Assembly: GCA_028023455.1 (NCBI GenBank)
Contig: JAQFVV010000182.1
Span: forward strand, 436,001 to 500,000
DNA: 64,000 bases
Direction of reading: 5' to 3'
Source: Epiperipatus broadwayi
Lineage: Eukaryota > Onychophora > Udeonychophora > Euonychophora > Peripatidae
The position numbers and the translations under genes are program-made. Below, piece after piece: positions 1 to 11,226 of the stretch (within the stretch, counting starts at the first letter, position 1; every line of letters starts with the position of its first letter). The notes under the pieces were generated by a model that had not been told where the DNA came from, made no database searches, and was given only the letters and a program-made list of their open reading frames with translations.

Positions 1-3000
1 AGTTCAAATTCTCTATACTTATTCAATATACAATAGGATTGTCTGTGAAATAAAATAGGAAATAAGATATAATAAAATAAGTCAGACATGATCGCAATTT
101 TAGAAATACTTATTTTCTCATCAATTTCTCTATGTTCAAATCTTATCTTTCTATTTAATAATATCATTATATTTTGAGTGCTTTAATTATATATTTAAGT
201 TTCTTTCCAACTGTATAGAAAGATAATTAACAATAGACTACTATGACTAAATGTTATCACTGTTATTGCTTTCCCTTGTCTGATGTATCATCTTAGAAAC
301 ATTAATTAACTCTTTGATATTTGGATGTATTGTTTAAAAAGACAACATTCTAATAACTTTACTGGCTTCTGGAAGTGTGGTAGCCATAATTTAATGCTTT
401 TTACTGATAAACACTAATAGCTAGAAAATACTTTAGAGGCTTGAATCAAATCCAGTTATTATTCAAATTTATAATGAATATATCTAAAGTAAAGAAAATG
501 GAGTGAATTAGTGTTCAGCATGGCTTACTATAGTAGTAAAGTGATACTTCAAATGCTCAAATATTATGTTAATTTTCTTGAATTAATTACTATTCATTTA
601 TTTTTAGTAAATTATTAATACTAATTACTATATAGTGTTCAAATTACAGAGGCTATAATGATTTTAAGTAGCTGAACATGAATTGAAAATAAAAATATGG
701 CTGTTCTCTTAATTAATGTTCATTGATATCACTATATACTAGATATTAACTTCTAAAATGATTCTGTTGAATAATGCTAATCTGAAAACAAAGGGTTTAT
801 GTTAAAATCAGTTAGATTTTATATTTAAATTAAAGTAGTTTAGATTTAATTAAAAGACAGTTTGTTTTTATATAGATTTCTTGTTTTTTTTTTTCTGGCA
901 TCACAACTGAAATGAAAATGTACATTGAAAAAGAATCGAAAATCTAAATATTTAAATGAAATTTCATACCAGCTAGGCACTATATTTTTATGATAGATGC
1001 AAGATGAATAAAAGACTGTAATAAAATTTTATTATACCATCATGTAAAATGTTCAAGCATTTGAGGTTACTATATATACATCATCATAGCAGAAAACAGA
1101 TAGAGATTAGTCCAATAATTTAATCCAAATGATGCTATATTATTAAAACTTATGACAATAAATAGTTCTTTAAGTTTTATACTGGAATATGTTAATCAAG
1201 CAGATTTCAAATTTTTGAAATTTTTTATCAGATGTCACAAGACCATCCTCTTTCACTGTACATTAATGACAGATATTGTAAATTTAAAATTCTACTTGGC
1301 TACATATATTTCTACGGCATTACTGTTGTTTTATATATATATATATATATATATATTTGCAGATATTGAATTGTTTTACAGGATGTTTTAAAGTAGATGT
1401 TGTCCCACTTTGAAAAACTTTTGTCATGTTGCATTAAGAGTAGATGAAAGATTATAAGGTACAAAATAGAAAAGTTATATATGTTCTATTTTGCAACTAC
1501 TGATTATAACATATATAATTGTCTAGCAACATTTAATTATTATTAGTAAAGGTGTCATAATATGAATAAAATATTTGAAGATGGATAAGATTTTAATATA
1601 TATTGTCATTTACAATGAAGATTTATATTTGATTGCTAATAAATTCAAGTTAAAAAATTAAAAGCATTAGATTACAACAATAAAAATATCTAACAACATG
1701 TGTGGAAATTTAAAGTGTTTAATGTCTCTAACTCATTTGAACAAGTGAAGAGGGAATAGCATTATTAAAAAAAATACAGAAAGAGGTGAGAGGGAAAAAA
1801 TTGAAATTTTTGCTTATATAATAATATAATCCTTGATTTATTAAACTATAGTAATGTTAGGAGACCAGGAGATTAATAGACTCTGGTGAGCAAGGATTAA
1901 CAGTCATGATGTGTTATTATTTGATGATCACATCTTAAACCTATCTACTGTACATAAAAGTGCATTATATTATCTGATCAAAAACAAACTAAGATTTATA
2001 ATAGTTTATTATTAATGTCTCATCCACTTAAGGACAATATATTTTAAAATACATTTGGAACTTAGTTGTAAAATTTAAATGATTTCAGTGCTAAAGCGCC
2101 ATAAAATTATAAAAATTCTATTATCACAGAATTATATAAATAATATTAAAATCTCCCTGTTCTAAAAAGCTGCAGTTATATCCATCTTCTATTTAGAGAA
2201 TAACCTTAAGCAAAGAAAATAGGTTGCAAACATACAAAAGATGGAAATAAACGAAAAGTTCATTTACTAAATTATCATTAAAACCAGTTAACGCTTAGAC
2301 AATCCCAATATCAATAACAATCAACAATCTCAAACTGTTGTCAAGGCAACGTTTTTAACAATTAAATGAATATATATACTAAGTAATTAAATAAGCTTAA
2401 TATTAAAAAAACTAAGATTTTCAATCTAATATTAAAAAATATCAGAAAGTATTGTTATTAAATTCAAATATGTTTATAAATAATTTCTATTATTAAAGTC
2501 TTTTATTCTGTAAACATTAAATTATTTCATTCTTATCTACCTTTAATGGATTTAAAAAAGAAAAGAAAACAAAGTTGATATTTTATTATTATATTCATTT
2601 TATTTTTAAAGAAATATTATGTATATCCTACTGACATTGCTTTTGAAATATAGTTATTTTTTAATTTCACATTTGCTTTTGAAATATAGTATTTTTTTTA
2701 ATTTCACATTTAATATAACTAAAAAATTTAAACAGCAAGGATTATTTAAACTGAAATTATTATTTTTAAAATAAGACTGTTGTGAAAGATTAGAAGTTAT
2801 ATGAAAACTCCCGGTCATTCAATTTCCTGATTGACTAAATGGTTAGATTGGTTTCATTTTAAATAAATAAAACTATTAAATAAATAAAACTATTAAAATC
2901 AAATTAGTAGTTTAATTTTTTTTTTTAGTTTTTTTTTTTTTTTACCATCTTCCAAAGCGTAATTAAACTTGAGGAAAGATTTATTATTTTCATATAAAGC

Positions 3001-4335
3001 CACCATAAAATATTTACTTGGTATTTTCAAAATATCATTTTTCCTAATGCAAAATTACTAGAAAAATCCTAACTGGTGATTAATAAACTTTATAGAATAT
3101 TAAATATACAAAATTCTGTTTTATTAAATCAATGGCAAAAATATTTTAACAGTGATAGAATAGTTGAACCCGTCCACTTTCTCATATCACATGATTATAT
3201 AAAAAAAAAACTACTCATTTAATTACTTTTAATGGTAAGAAATGTATTTTAATATAAATTAGGTGGTACAATAAAACACTACATAATATTTACTGCTTGA
3301 CAAATCTTACAAAGATTATACTTTTTTATTATCAATTTATAACGTAAAAATATTTGCTAATGCATCTTAAATAATAATTAGTAAAACTTTATATGTATGA
3401 TGAATTAAGATTTGATTATGCTTTACTTTCATGGGTGAACAGTATTCCCATGTTACAATATTCTAATGATTTCATTATAGAAAGGTATGACATTTATATT
3501 TCACAGAACCATGGTATGGCTATCTTATCTGAAAAAACTTGATGTAAACTAAAATCTAGAGGCTAAAAGTGGTATCATAATTTATTATTAATAAAGTATG
3601 ATATCAATTACCAATATTATCTAGAAACAAAAAAATAGTGAATATTTGTTCACTGATGATGATAATCAAAATATATACCACAAATTAGATGATGATTTAT
3701 ATCAGTCAATCAATTAATTTATAATCACAACTTTATTCCCTTTCATTCTTTGAGTATGTCCAATCAGCTAGGGAAAACATAAAGACTTTAGCCACTAAAT
3801 CAGTAATAAAACAAAAAATTCATTAAGATAAAATTTAAACTAACAACATACAAATGATTATTAAAAATATAATTAGCAATTAAAAAAAATATAATTATTG
3901 CATTTGAATAATATTAGTAATACATAAACGATTTTGGAGATTTAGACAAGATTAGCTATTATTTTTTTCTCCTTTTTAATTTTTTCCATCAGGGAAGAAA
4001 TGTAAAGATGTTTGCACATTTTAAAAATAACAATAAACTTATTTTTCTTTTAATGAGAATGTTTAAGTTAGTCTTTAGAGATTTAATACACGAAGACATT
4101 AACATTTTTATATAACTAAGAAAATTTAAAAAAATGATTTAAATAATTAAAATGGCAGACATAAATGAACTTTAATCTGTATAACTTTAACACACATACA
4201 TGATGCATTGTCACAAAATATGCATGCACTTATGTTTATACTTTTGATAGTCATTATTATCATCATCCTTTGGCATCACTTACAATTTAGATATACTTAT
4301 ATATTCTATTATTCCCTTACCACATATATATTCAG
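1..4335. other. AT-rich non-coding DNA, no gene seen
   Basis: I see no coding signal, RNA gene or mobile-element end here. The open reading frames are short and of low complexity. There is a short (TA)n run at 1332-1356 and small tandem duplications listed separately. It may be intergenic or a large intron. Confidence 0.6.
2636..2707. repeat. Tandem duplication, about 36 bp x 2
   Basis: Two adjacent copies of a unit beginning ATTTGCTTTTGAAATATAGT and ending in AATTTCAC, differing by a few bases and T-run length. A second small duplication of a 17-bp unit (TAAATAAATAAAACTAT) lies at about 2864-2898. Both look like replication slippage. Confidence 0.85.
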
Positions 4336-4873
4336 GTATATAAACAAAGGAAATAAATCACTCTTTCCCAGGCCATGACTTAAAAGCACTCTAAATGTTG
4401 AACAAAATATCAAGAATAAAATGAATCCACCTTTTCTTGGTTGCTCTGGTGTTTATAAGCATATCTTTGTCAACATTGTTGGTAATTCAAAATGGTACTT
4501 AAGAGTTATTAAACTCATAATTAATTATACAAGGTTGGAGACAGCATTTCACTTTTAACATTGATTGAGCTATGTTTAATTTAAAGTTTACATATTAAAT
4601 CTTGTTTAATTATTACAAAGTGTTAAAAGTGAGATGCTGTCTCCAATTTTGTATAATTAATTATGAGTTTAATAACTCTTAAGTACCATATTCCATTTAG
4701 TTGATAAATTAATTTCATTCTGAATTACCATCAATGTTGACAAAGTTATGCTTATAAACATCAAAGCTACCAAGAATAGGTGAATTCATTATATTCTTGA
4801 TACTTTGTTTAACATTTAGAGTGCTTTGAAGTCATAGCCTGAGTGAGGGTGATTTATTTCCTTTGTTTACATA
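4336..4873. repeat. Long fold-back (inverted) repeat with short spacer
   Basis: The left arm (about 4336-4560) and right arm (about 4619-4873) are imperfect reverse complements over 225-255 bp, separated by a spacer of about 58 bp. Shared stretches include AAACAAAGGAAATAAATCAC near the outer ends and the sequence around TTAAACTCATAATTAATTAT near the spacer. The right arm has an insertion of about 25 bp. The spacer phrase GAGCTATGTTTAATTTAAAG recurs just outside the right arm at 4880-4899. It could be a foldback/MITE-type element or the product of template switching; no coding sequence is present. Confidence 0.85.
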
Positions 4874-4915
4874 TCATTGAGCTATGTTTAATTTAAAGTT
4901 TATATATTTAGATAT

Positions 4916-5897
4916 ACACCTGGGTCTTATTTTATGTGGATTATTTTAATGCAATTTTGAAGTTATGCAATTCATGTTTCTTCTTAATATCTTTCATATT
5001 TCACTATATTTATTAGATATCAAGAAATTTAAATTATTAATAACTTATTTTTACTTGAAATACTTTTTTTTTTCTAAAATATAACATTATATTAGCAGCT
5101 AACATGAATATGGCCTGAAGCAGTATTTAGATTTTTAGCTTCTATGTAAATAATCTATTTATACTAATGAGTAAATAATAATAATAAATTTATACTTACA
5201 TATAAAAATATTGCAATAAATATTCAAAAAATTTAAACTTTTAAAACGTATTTTGTTATATATAACAGAAATAAATAATCTTTTAGATTTTTAAAATAAA
5301 AAATGAAGATTTTATAAACTGAAAATAATCTTTCTAATGATAATGTATAATATTTTGTTTTGATTGCAATTTCATTTTTTTAATATAGAAACAGAAAACC
5401 ATTAACACAGCATAAGATGGAAAGTGGCACTAGTTGTACATTACGTCACGAATAAAAATAAAGTGGCTAACAGGTTTCTCTGGACATAATTTCTGAGAGA
5501 TTCTTGACTTCATTTAAGGAGAAGCTACAATACATCACATCACATTGAGTCTGATTTCTTACCAGCTTACAAATGAATGCTAGTGGTAATGATTAAAATA
5601 TGTATGAAAAATGTAAAATTAATTACTGTAGTAATAAAAAAAGTAAAAAAAAGTTTGTCTTGTATTAATTTTTTTCAAATATTTGAAATTTTTTATTAGT
5701 CATACTTTAATTGCTTATTATTTTTAATGTGGATTTTAAAGTAATTCTTCCTTGTTGCTTTGCTTTTATGCGAATTCTAAAAATTACAGCACCTATTCCC
5801 CATTTTTCAAGTTAAGTCAAGTCTATTTTTGTGCGATTTTTTTTAATACAGGTTTTCTGTGGAACCTATCTACCGCATAAAATGAGACCCAGTTGTA
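4916..5897. mobile_element. MITE-like DNA transposon, copy 1
   Basis: About 0.98 kb, strongly similar along its length to 42691-43637. It starts ACACCTGGGTCTTATTTTAT and ends in the near reverse complement (CCGCATAAAATGAGACCCAG, then TTGT), so it has 24-bp terminal inverted repeats. Both copies are flanked by TA/AT, compatible with a TA target duplication as in Tc1/mariner-type elements, but the flank is too AT-rich to be sure. There is no transposase frame, so it is non-autonomous. Differences between copies are enriched in TG/CA for CG, as expected for methylation decay. Confidence 0.8.
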
Positions 5898-7312
5898 TAT
5901 AAATATTATATAAAGTTGTGATTATTAATTGATTCATTGATGTGTCATTTAAATTGTAATATGTGTTTACTCTTTATCATCAATGAATCATCTTTCACTA
6001 TTTGTGTTCCATTATATTTAGATACCCAATTTGGACACAATTTCATTCATATTTTTTGAAAACAAGACAGTCCAAGATAATTTTATATGATTAGAAATTT
6101 TAATTACTTTATACATTCAGAATCCAAAATGATTTATTATAACTTCACACATCTCAAGATAATACTAATATTATACACAAGAAGGACAATAGTTAAACAT
6201 TAAAGGTAGGCATCAAGAGAATTATTAGCAAAATATATATATATATGTAGTGAAAACATTATATATATTGTAACCATTTGGGTTATATGGCATACAACAA
6301 TGTAATTGTGTGATGTGCACAAATATATATAAAGTTGAAAGGAAAAGTAGAAATAAACACAGACAAAAATTTTGTAGATATTCTACATTTCCTGGAATAA
6401 AATAATCCTAGTAAAATGTTAAATAATTTTGGATTTAAAATAAAATTTTATTATAAATTGAACATTTAAAAAAGTCTAAATAAATATATTGTATTTTGGT
6501 TTTAAAATTAAAAATAAGCATATTTTATGATAAAAGATCCACTGATAATTGTAAACATTTCTATTATATATTTTTAAAAATCTTAGTAGATTTTACTTAA
6601 GAATTGAAATCATTAACTTTTTCCAATCAAGAGAGATAAGAAAAATAGTTTTAATTAAAAACACTTTAATTACTGTATTTTTGTCACCCCAGAAATCAAC
6701 TATAAAAGAGTGGATAAAAAGATTAGATTAGTTTGGCTAGTAAGTTTTTTGGAAAGAATTTGCAATAGTTTGCTGTAGTTGGTAGTAATTATAGCTAACC
6801 AGAATAATTGGTTAGCAGAATTGTCCAGAGCAGAACAGAAAACTACCATGAAGATATAATAATGCAAGGAGGGCAAGAGCAGAAGTTGCTCTATAGTTCA
6901 CAGTGGTGGAGTTTGAATTCACATGAAGTAGAATGGCCAACTTTTTTGTTTTATAGCTACAATTTGTTTTAGAAAAGAACTAGCTTATCTAAAGACCAAT
7001 CCTAGACAGTTTGCTTGCCTGAAGTCTGTCAGCCCTGGACAGAAGGAAACTGATCAATGTTAACAAATTACCTGATTATACCTTTTCCAATGATGACAAT
7101 CTGGACTATAACTGTCTCACCAAGAGAAAGCTTGAAGAATTAAATTATACTTATGCTGATGTATCTAGATGCAAGAAACCACAGATAAATGCATCATGTC
7201 ATATTTTTATAAAATAAGTTTTTTTAAATAATTCATTTAAAAGACATTTTAAAAATCTTTTTAGATTAATTTAAAGATATAATTAAAAGCAACTTGTGAT
7301 ATATATATATAT
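5898..7312. other. AT-rich DNA with one coding-like fragment
   Basis: Mostly featureless. From about 6680 to 7200 the composition is a little less AT-rich. A 64-codon open frame without a start codon (about 7015-7218, plus strand) has a mixed amino-acid composition including the run SNDDNLDYNCLTKRKLEELN, ending at TAA. I cannot match it to a family. It may be a relic exon or chance. Confidence 0.3.
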
Positions 7313-9127
7313 TGAACCAACCAACCAAAATGAACCAACCTGATAAATTGTAAACAACCTACTCTGAACAACAATAAACGAGAACTACTACTTTTACTTG
7401 GAATTTAAACTATTAAACTATGGGAAACAACAAACACTAAGCATCAACAAATAAAATATTAACTAATATTTTTTATATTTTGTCCTCCTAAATTTCCCTT
7501 TTAGACTATGGTTGTTTTTCAGGCAAAGTGTCAACTATTATTAATAGCGAACCATTAATAACATTCAACACTCGATTACCAAATATATACCGATCAAATA
7601 AACACTTTATTATTATTTTTAAAAGCAGAAAGAAAATCCCTTAGGTGCCAGCTAATTACTTTAGAATTAGCATGTCCATTTGATCTGTATAATTTGGTGC
7701 CTGAAACGTCTGCTAGCTCAGTCGGTTCCAACCACCCACTAGTAAAAAAATAAAAGGTATATCTTAATTCGCCCACCTGTTCTAAACTGCTACTATAAAC
7801 TAAAATAATTTTCCCCTGAACCATTCAAAATAATACTTCGCTCCTTTAAAACTAATAATAACAACATTAAAACATTTAGAGATTTAACTTGGTGAATCTC
7901 TTCTAAATACTATTATTAATGATTGGATTTTTAGCCCCCCTACTCTTATTAAGAAAATAAATATTTATACTTACCTGCACATATCAGAAATAAACATAAA
8001 TATTTTTTTTAAAAAAATTTTAATGTTTTACTTTATTTTAAAATAAATGCATCATTTTATCTTATAATGAAACACACATACACTTCTTTTTTTAAAGATT
8101 AAAATAAGCATTTTAATATATTACTTAAGCAAATAAATTATACACGTTACATCATATTTTATTATTATTATTTTTTAAGTTTGAAATTAAATCACACATA
8201 CGTGCATGCCAAAAATATTATTTAATAGAAGTTGCTTGTACTTATTTTATTGTTGCAAATATTCATTTTTTGAAGTTTAAAGTTTTTTTTTTTTTAAGTT
8301 TAATTCAAAAAGTTCAAAAGTTCTTTTAATAAAGTCTATCTTTATTTTTAAAGGAAATTACAATGTTTAGATATCAAAGTCAGATAATTACCTAGGTTTT
8401 TAAATATGACAGAAACAGTATAATGGAATTATCTCTTAACTCATCGATGACTGGTAAAAATTCTTTCGTGGATCCTGTGACTTGTTATGATTTTTGTGGC
8501 TGGTTTGATGCCCCCGCATTCTACTGTCCATGTAGTCTATTTTAACATGATTACCTTCCGAACTAATCGCAGATCTTAGATGCGTAGAAAGCAGCTTTTT
8601 GGTCAACTGCAAATATGCTGGATTTTTAACAATGCATTATTTTTGGAAATATTACTTCAAAATATTTTATTAAAATGAAAAAGTCAGAACCAAGAATGAA
8701 CAAAATTTGATCTATTTATACTGTTTTAAACAATGGAAAACTTTATTTTTAGCAGCAGCATTCATCTCATGTAATAAAATCAGCTTCTAGCATCTACTTT
8801 TTATTAAAAATTGCATACACACATGCACACATATTTATTTATTTTATTATAAGATAAAACGAAATCGCTTTATTATTTTATTTAAAATTCATTTAAAAAA
8901 ATATTAAATCATTTATTTATTACAAGTTTTTTTCTTCTTTTAAACAAAAAAATCTTATTATTTTAAACAGCTTATTATTTTAAACAGTGTTTACAGTTTA
9001 CTTTATTAAATATAAAATCCCCCCCCTACTCTTTAGTTTTACATTTTATTCTCTTAATTTTAAACTTTTATATTTTTAAACATGGAATTCATAATAAATT
9101 AATTACATATCAATGTACTTTGGTACA
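7313..9127 (-). repeat. 3' LTR of the gag-only element
   Basis: About 1815 bp, aligned with 11227-13064 over its whole length with scattered substitutions and small indels. A minus-strand TATA-like box (TATAAATA, 8713-8720) lies about 0.4 kb inside the LTR start, giving a short U3 and a long R/U5. The 76-codon minus-strand frame at 7594-7824 is not kept in the sister LTR and I do not call it a gene. Confidence 0.9.
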
Positions 9128-9130
9128 TTA

Positions 9131-9146
9131 TCTCCGTCCCTCCTCT
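9131..9146 (-). promoter_or_regulatory. Polypurine tract
   Basis: On the minus strand AGAGGAGGGACGGAGA lies three bases before the 3' LTR terminus TGTACC. This is the expected place and composition of the plus-strand DNA synthesis primer of an LTR retrotransposon, and it supports the assigned orientation. Confidence 0.8.
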
Positions 9147-9385
9147 AAACTAAAATATCATTCTGAGCATTTTAGTTTTCCCAGAATTTAAACTTATAAA
9201 CAATCTAATTTTATTTACTTAACATTTATTTAACTGTATGTGTGTATTTTTATTTATTTACTATAACCCCATTCCATTATAATTCTATTCTATAACTGAT
9301 CAGGTGGCTCTTTTTTTCTATCCATTAAATTACTTCACCCATCCCATTTCCTATATCTATCTAAGAGTTCCCGAGTGTAATCAAC

Positions 9386-10429
9386 TTATGTTAAAAATTC
9401 CACCATCTCATCTATCGAACACCCATCCTTACTTAACATTAAATGCTGTATCTCTGGTGGCATGTTATTTTGCAATATTCTTATTATTTGTCCCTCTGAC
9501 ATGGGAAATGCTGTTAATGCCTTAAGCTTTGCTATCTGCTGATAAAAAAATTGTGCATGAGTTTCCCACCAAGTGCTTGCATATCTTTCCTGAGATATTT
9601 TATACATCATACCATCTTGCCTAGCCTTATTCCAAAATGCCCTCAAAATCACACATCTATACTCAGCAAACGTTCGTGGCCTATCACCCATAGTATTCCA
9701 CTAATTACATGCAGTCCCCTGTAAGTAACCACTCACTACTGCAACTTTATCTTCCTCTGTCAATCTTTTAAATGAAAACAAATGACTTAAACTTTCTAAA
9801 TGCTTTAATGGGTTCTCTTCCACTTCTGCCTTAAACACTGAAACACTAAACTGCTTTTCCATAAACTTATCTATTTGTAAGTCTTGCCTATCACTGAAAC
9901 TAAAATCATCACACTTCTGTCCAATCTGTTTTACTTTCTGCTCTATCTTTTCCATCATATTACTACATATTTCTTTTATTTCAGCCCTTACATCCTCTTT
10001 GCCCTCTATTTTTCCTTCAAAATTTCCCAATTCTTTGGCATTACCTCCTTCTATACTCCCTACTTTAAATTGATTTACCTTTCCCTTATTTAACTTCTCC
10101 TTTAATTTTTCCATATTTCCTTTTAATTCTAAAACTTCAGTCCTTACTTCATCCACATCTTTCCTTATTTTTTCTACTACTTCCTGACCTACATCCATTC
10201 TTCCCATTAATTCCTGTCTTATTTCCCTCATTTCTATCCTAAGTTCACTAATTTTTTGTTTCATTATTTTCTGATTCAGATTTATATCTTCATGCATCTC
10301 TTTCATCATGTTTACTAATATTTGAAAAGCATTTACTTCCACTAACTGTGGATTTTTAAAAGATATTGGACTTACTTCTGACATTGCCCCTCCTTCACTA
10401 CCACTTTCTTCCACTATATTATTAATCAT
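9386..10429 (-). pseudogene. gag: Gag polyprotein (capsid) of the LTR element, one in-frame stop
   Basis: One reading frame of 348 codons starts at ATG 10429 and is interrupted only by TAG at 9701-9703. Residues about 35-165 are rich in charged heptads (MKQKISELRIEMREIRQELM), a likely coiled coil. The C-terminal third fits the retrotransposon gag (Retrotrans_gag) capsid fold: a segment around YLQGTAC, a Trp next to the stop, then FAEYRCVILRAFWNKARQ and PMSEGQIIRILQNNMPPEIQ. Family members usually have two adjacent Trp after the L-G-A stretch, so the TAG sits where a Trp codon is expected. There is no CCHC zinc knuckle and the frame ends at TAA 9386, so nucleocapsid and pol are missing. In the cell, Gag would form the particle that packages element RNA. 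Confidence 0.88.
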
Positions 10430-10893
10430 ATTTAAATTTTATTTAGATATAAAAAAAAGTCTATTTCAATGCATGCACAATCAACCCCTACTCTCTTAAT
10501 TCTAATTCTATGCAGAGTGCATGTTATTTTTTTTATCTTAGAAAAAACAACAACATGTTTCTACTTTCTAACACCCACAGAAATCAACTTTTTATCGTAC
10601 ACCAAAACTAGCCTGTTCGGGAAAAAAATACAAATACTACCAATACCTTTATTACACTTCTCTTCAGCAAATATTCTCAATTAATATATAACAATGGTCA
10701 ACTTTGACCCTCCATCTAAATAACTCTATTTAAACAACTAATTTCAAACCACGTCGATTCACCAAATGATTTCCCAACTATGTCTTATAGTAATCTTATC
10801 ATTTGCTACAACTATTTTCAGGCTCCTTTAAATCTCTACATTAACATCCAATTGTTATTTACATTGGTCCTACATTAATGTGAAAATGACCAT

Positions 10894-11160
10894 TCAACTA
10901 TGGTCCTATCACTTAAAATGACAACTTTTGGGCCATATTACTGCACTATTAAATGTCCAACTATCTACGTTAATGCACTGAATACCCCTCCAAACTACAA
11001 CTTCTATTTTTCCACTTAAAACAACATTTTCGGGCCACATTACTGTGCCTAATAAGCATCCAACTAACTACATTAATATGCTGTGTGCCCCTTCTAAACT
11101 ACAACTATGGTCGGTTCTTCCACTCGAAATGTCTAATTCTCAGGCCTGATTGACACGCTA
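10894..11160 (-). repeat. Tandem repeat in the retrotransposon leader
   Basis: About two and a half diverged units of roughly 103 bp (10894-10995, 10996-11099, 11100-11160). Each has the order CAACTA or CTACAAC..., CACTTAAAA-A-ACA, a GGGCCA(C)ATTACTG-like phrase, then CATTAAT. They lie in the ~800-bp untranslated leader between the 5' LTR and gag. A weaker earlier unit may exist at about 10770-10893. The role is unknown. Confidence 0.75.
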
Positions 11161-11207
11161 CATAAACCAGTTTTGTGCTATGTCAAATGCACCAAAAACA
11201 GTTTCAT

Positions 11208-11224
11208 GCCACATTGATGCACCA
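11208..11224 (-). promoter_or_regulatory. Primer-binding-site candidate
   Basis: Reading the minus strand inward from the 5' LTR, TGGTGCATCAATGTGG begins about 2-3 bases after the LTR end. A TGG start at this position is expected for complementarity to a tRNA 3' CCA. It resembles the tRNA-Leu type of site used by many Gypsy elements in its first bases only; the primer tRNA is not settled. Confidence 0.5.
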
Positions 11225-11226
11225 AA

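Noticed and set aside
7711-7722. tRNA A-box-like TAGCTCAGTCGG
   Set aside because: No matching B-box at the right distance and no cloverleaf; the sister LTR has a changed version. Probably chance.
7594-7824. 76-codon minus-strand frame in the 3' LTR
   Set aside because: The aligned segment of the 5' LTR does not keep it open from the same start; LTRs rarely code.
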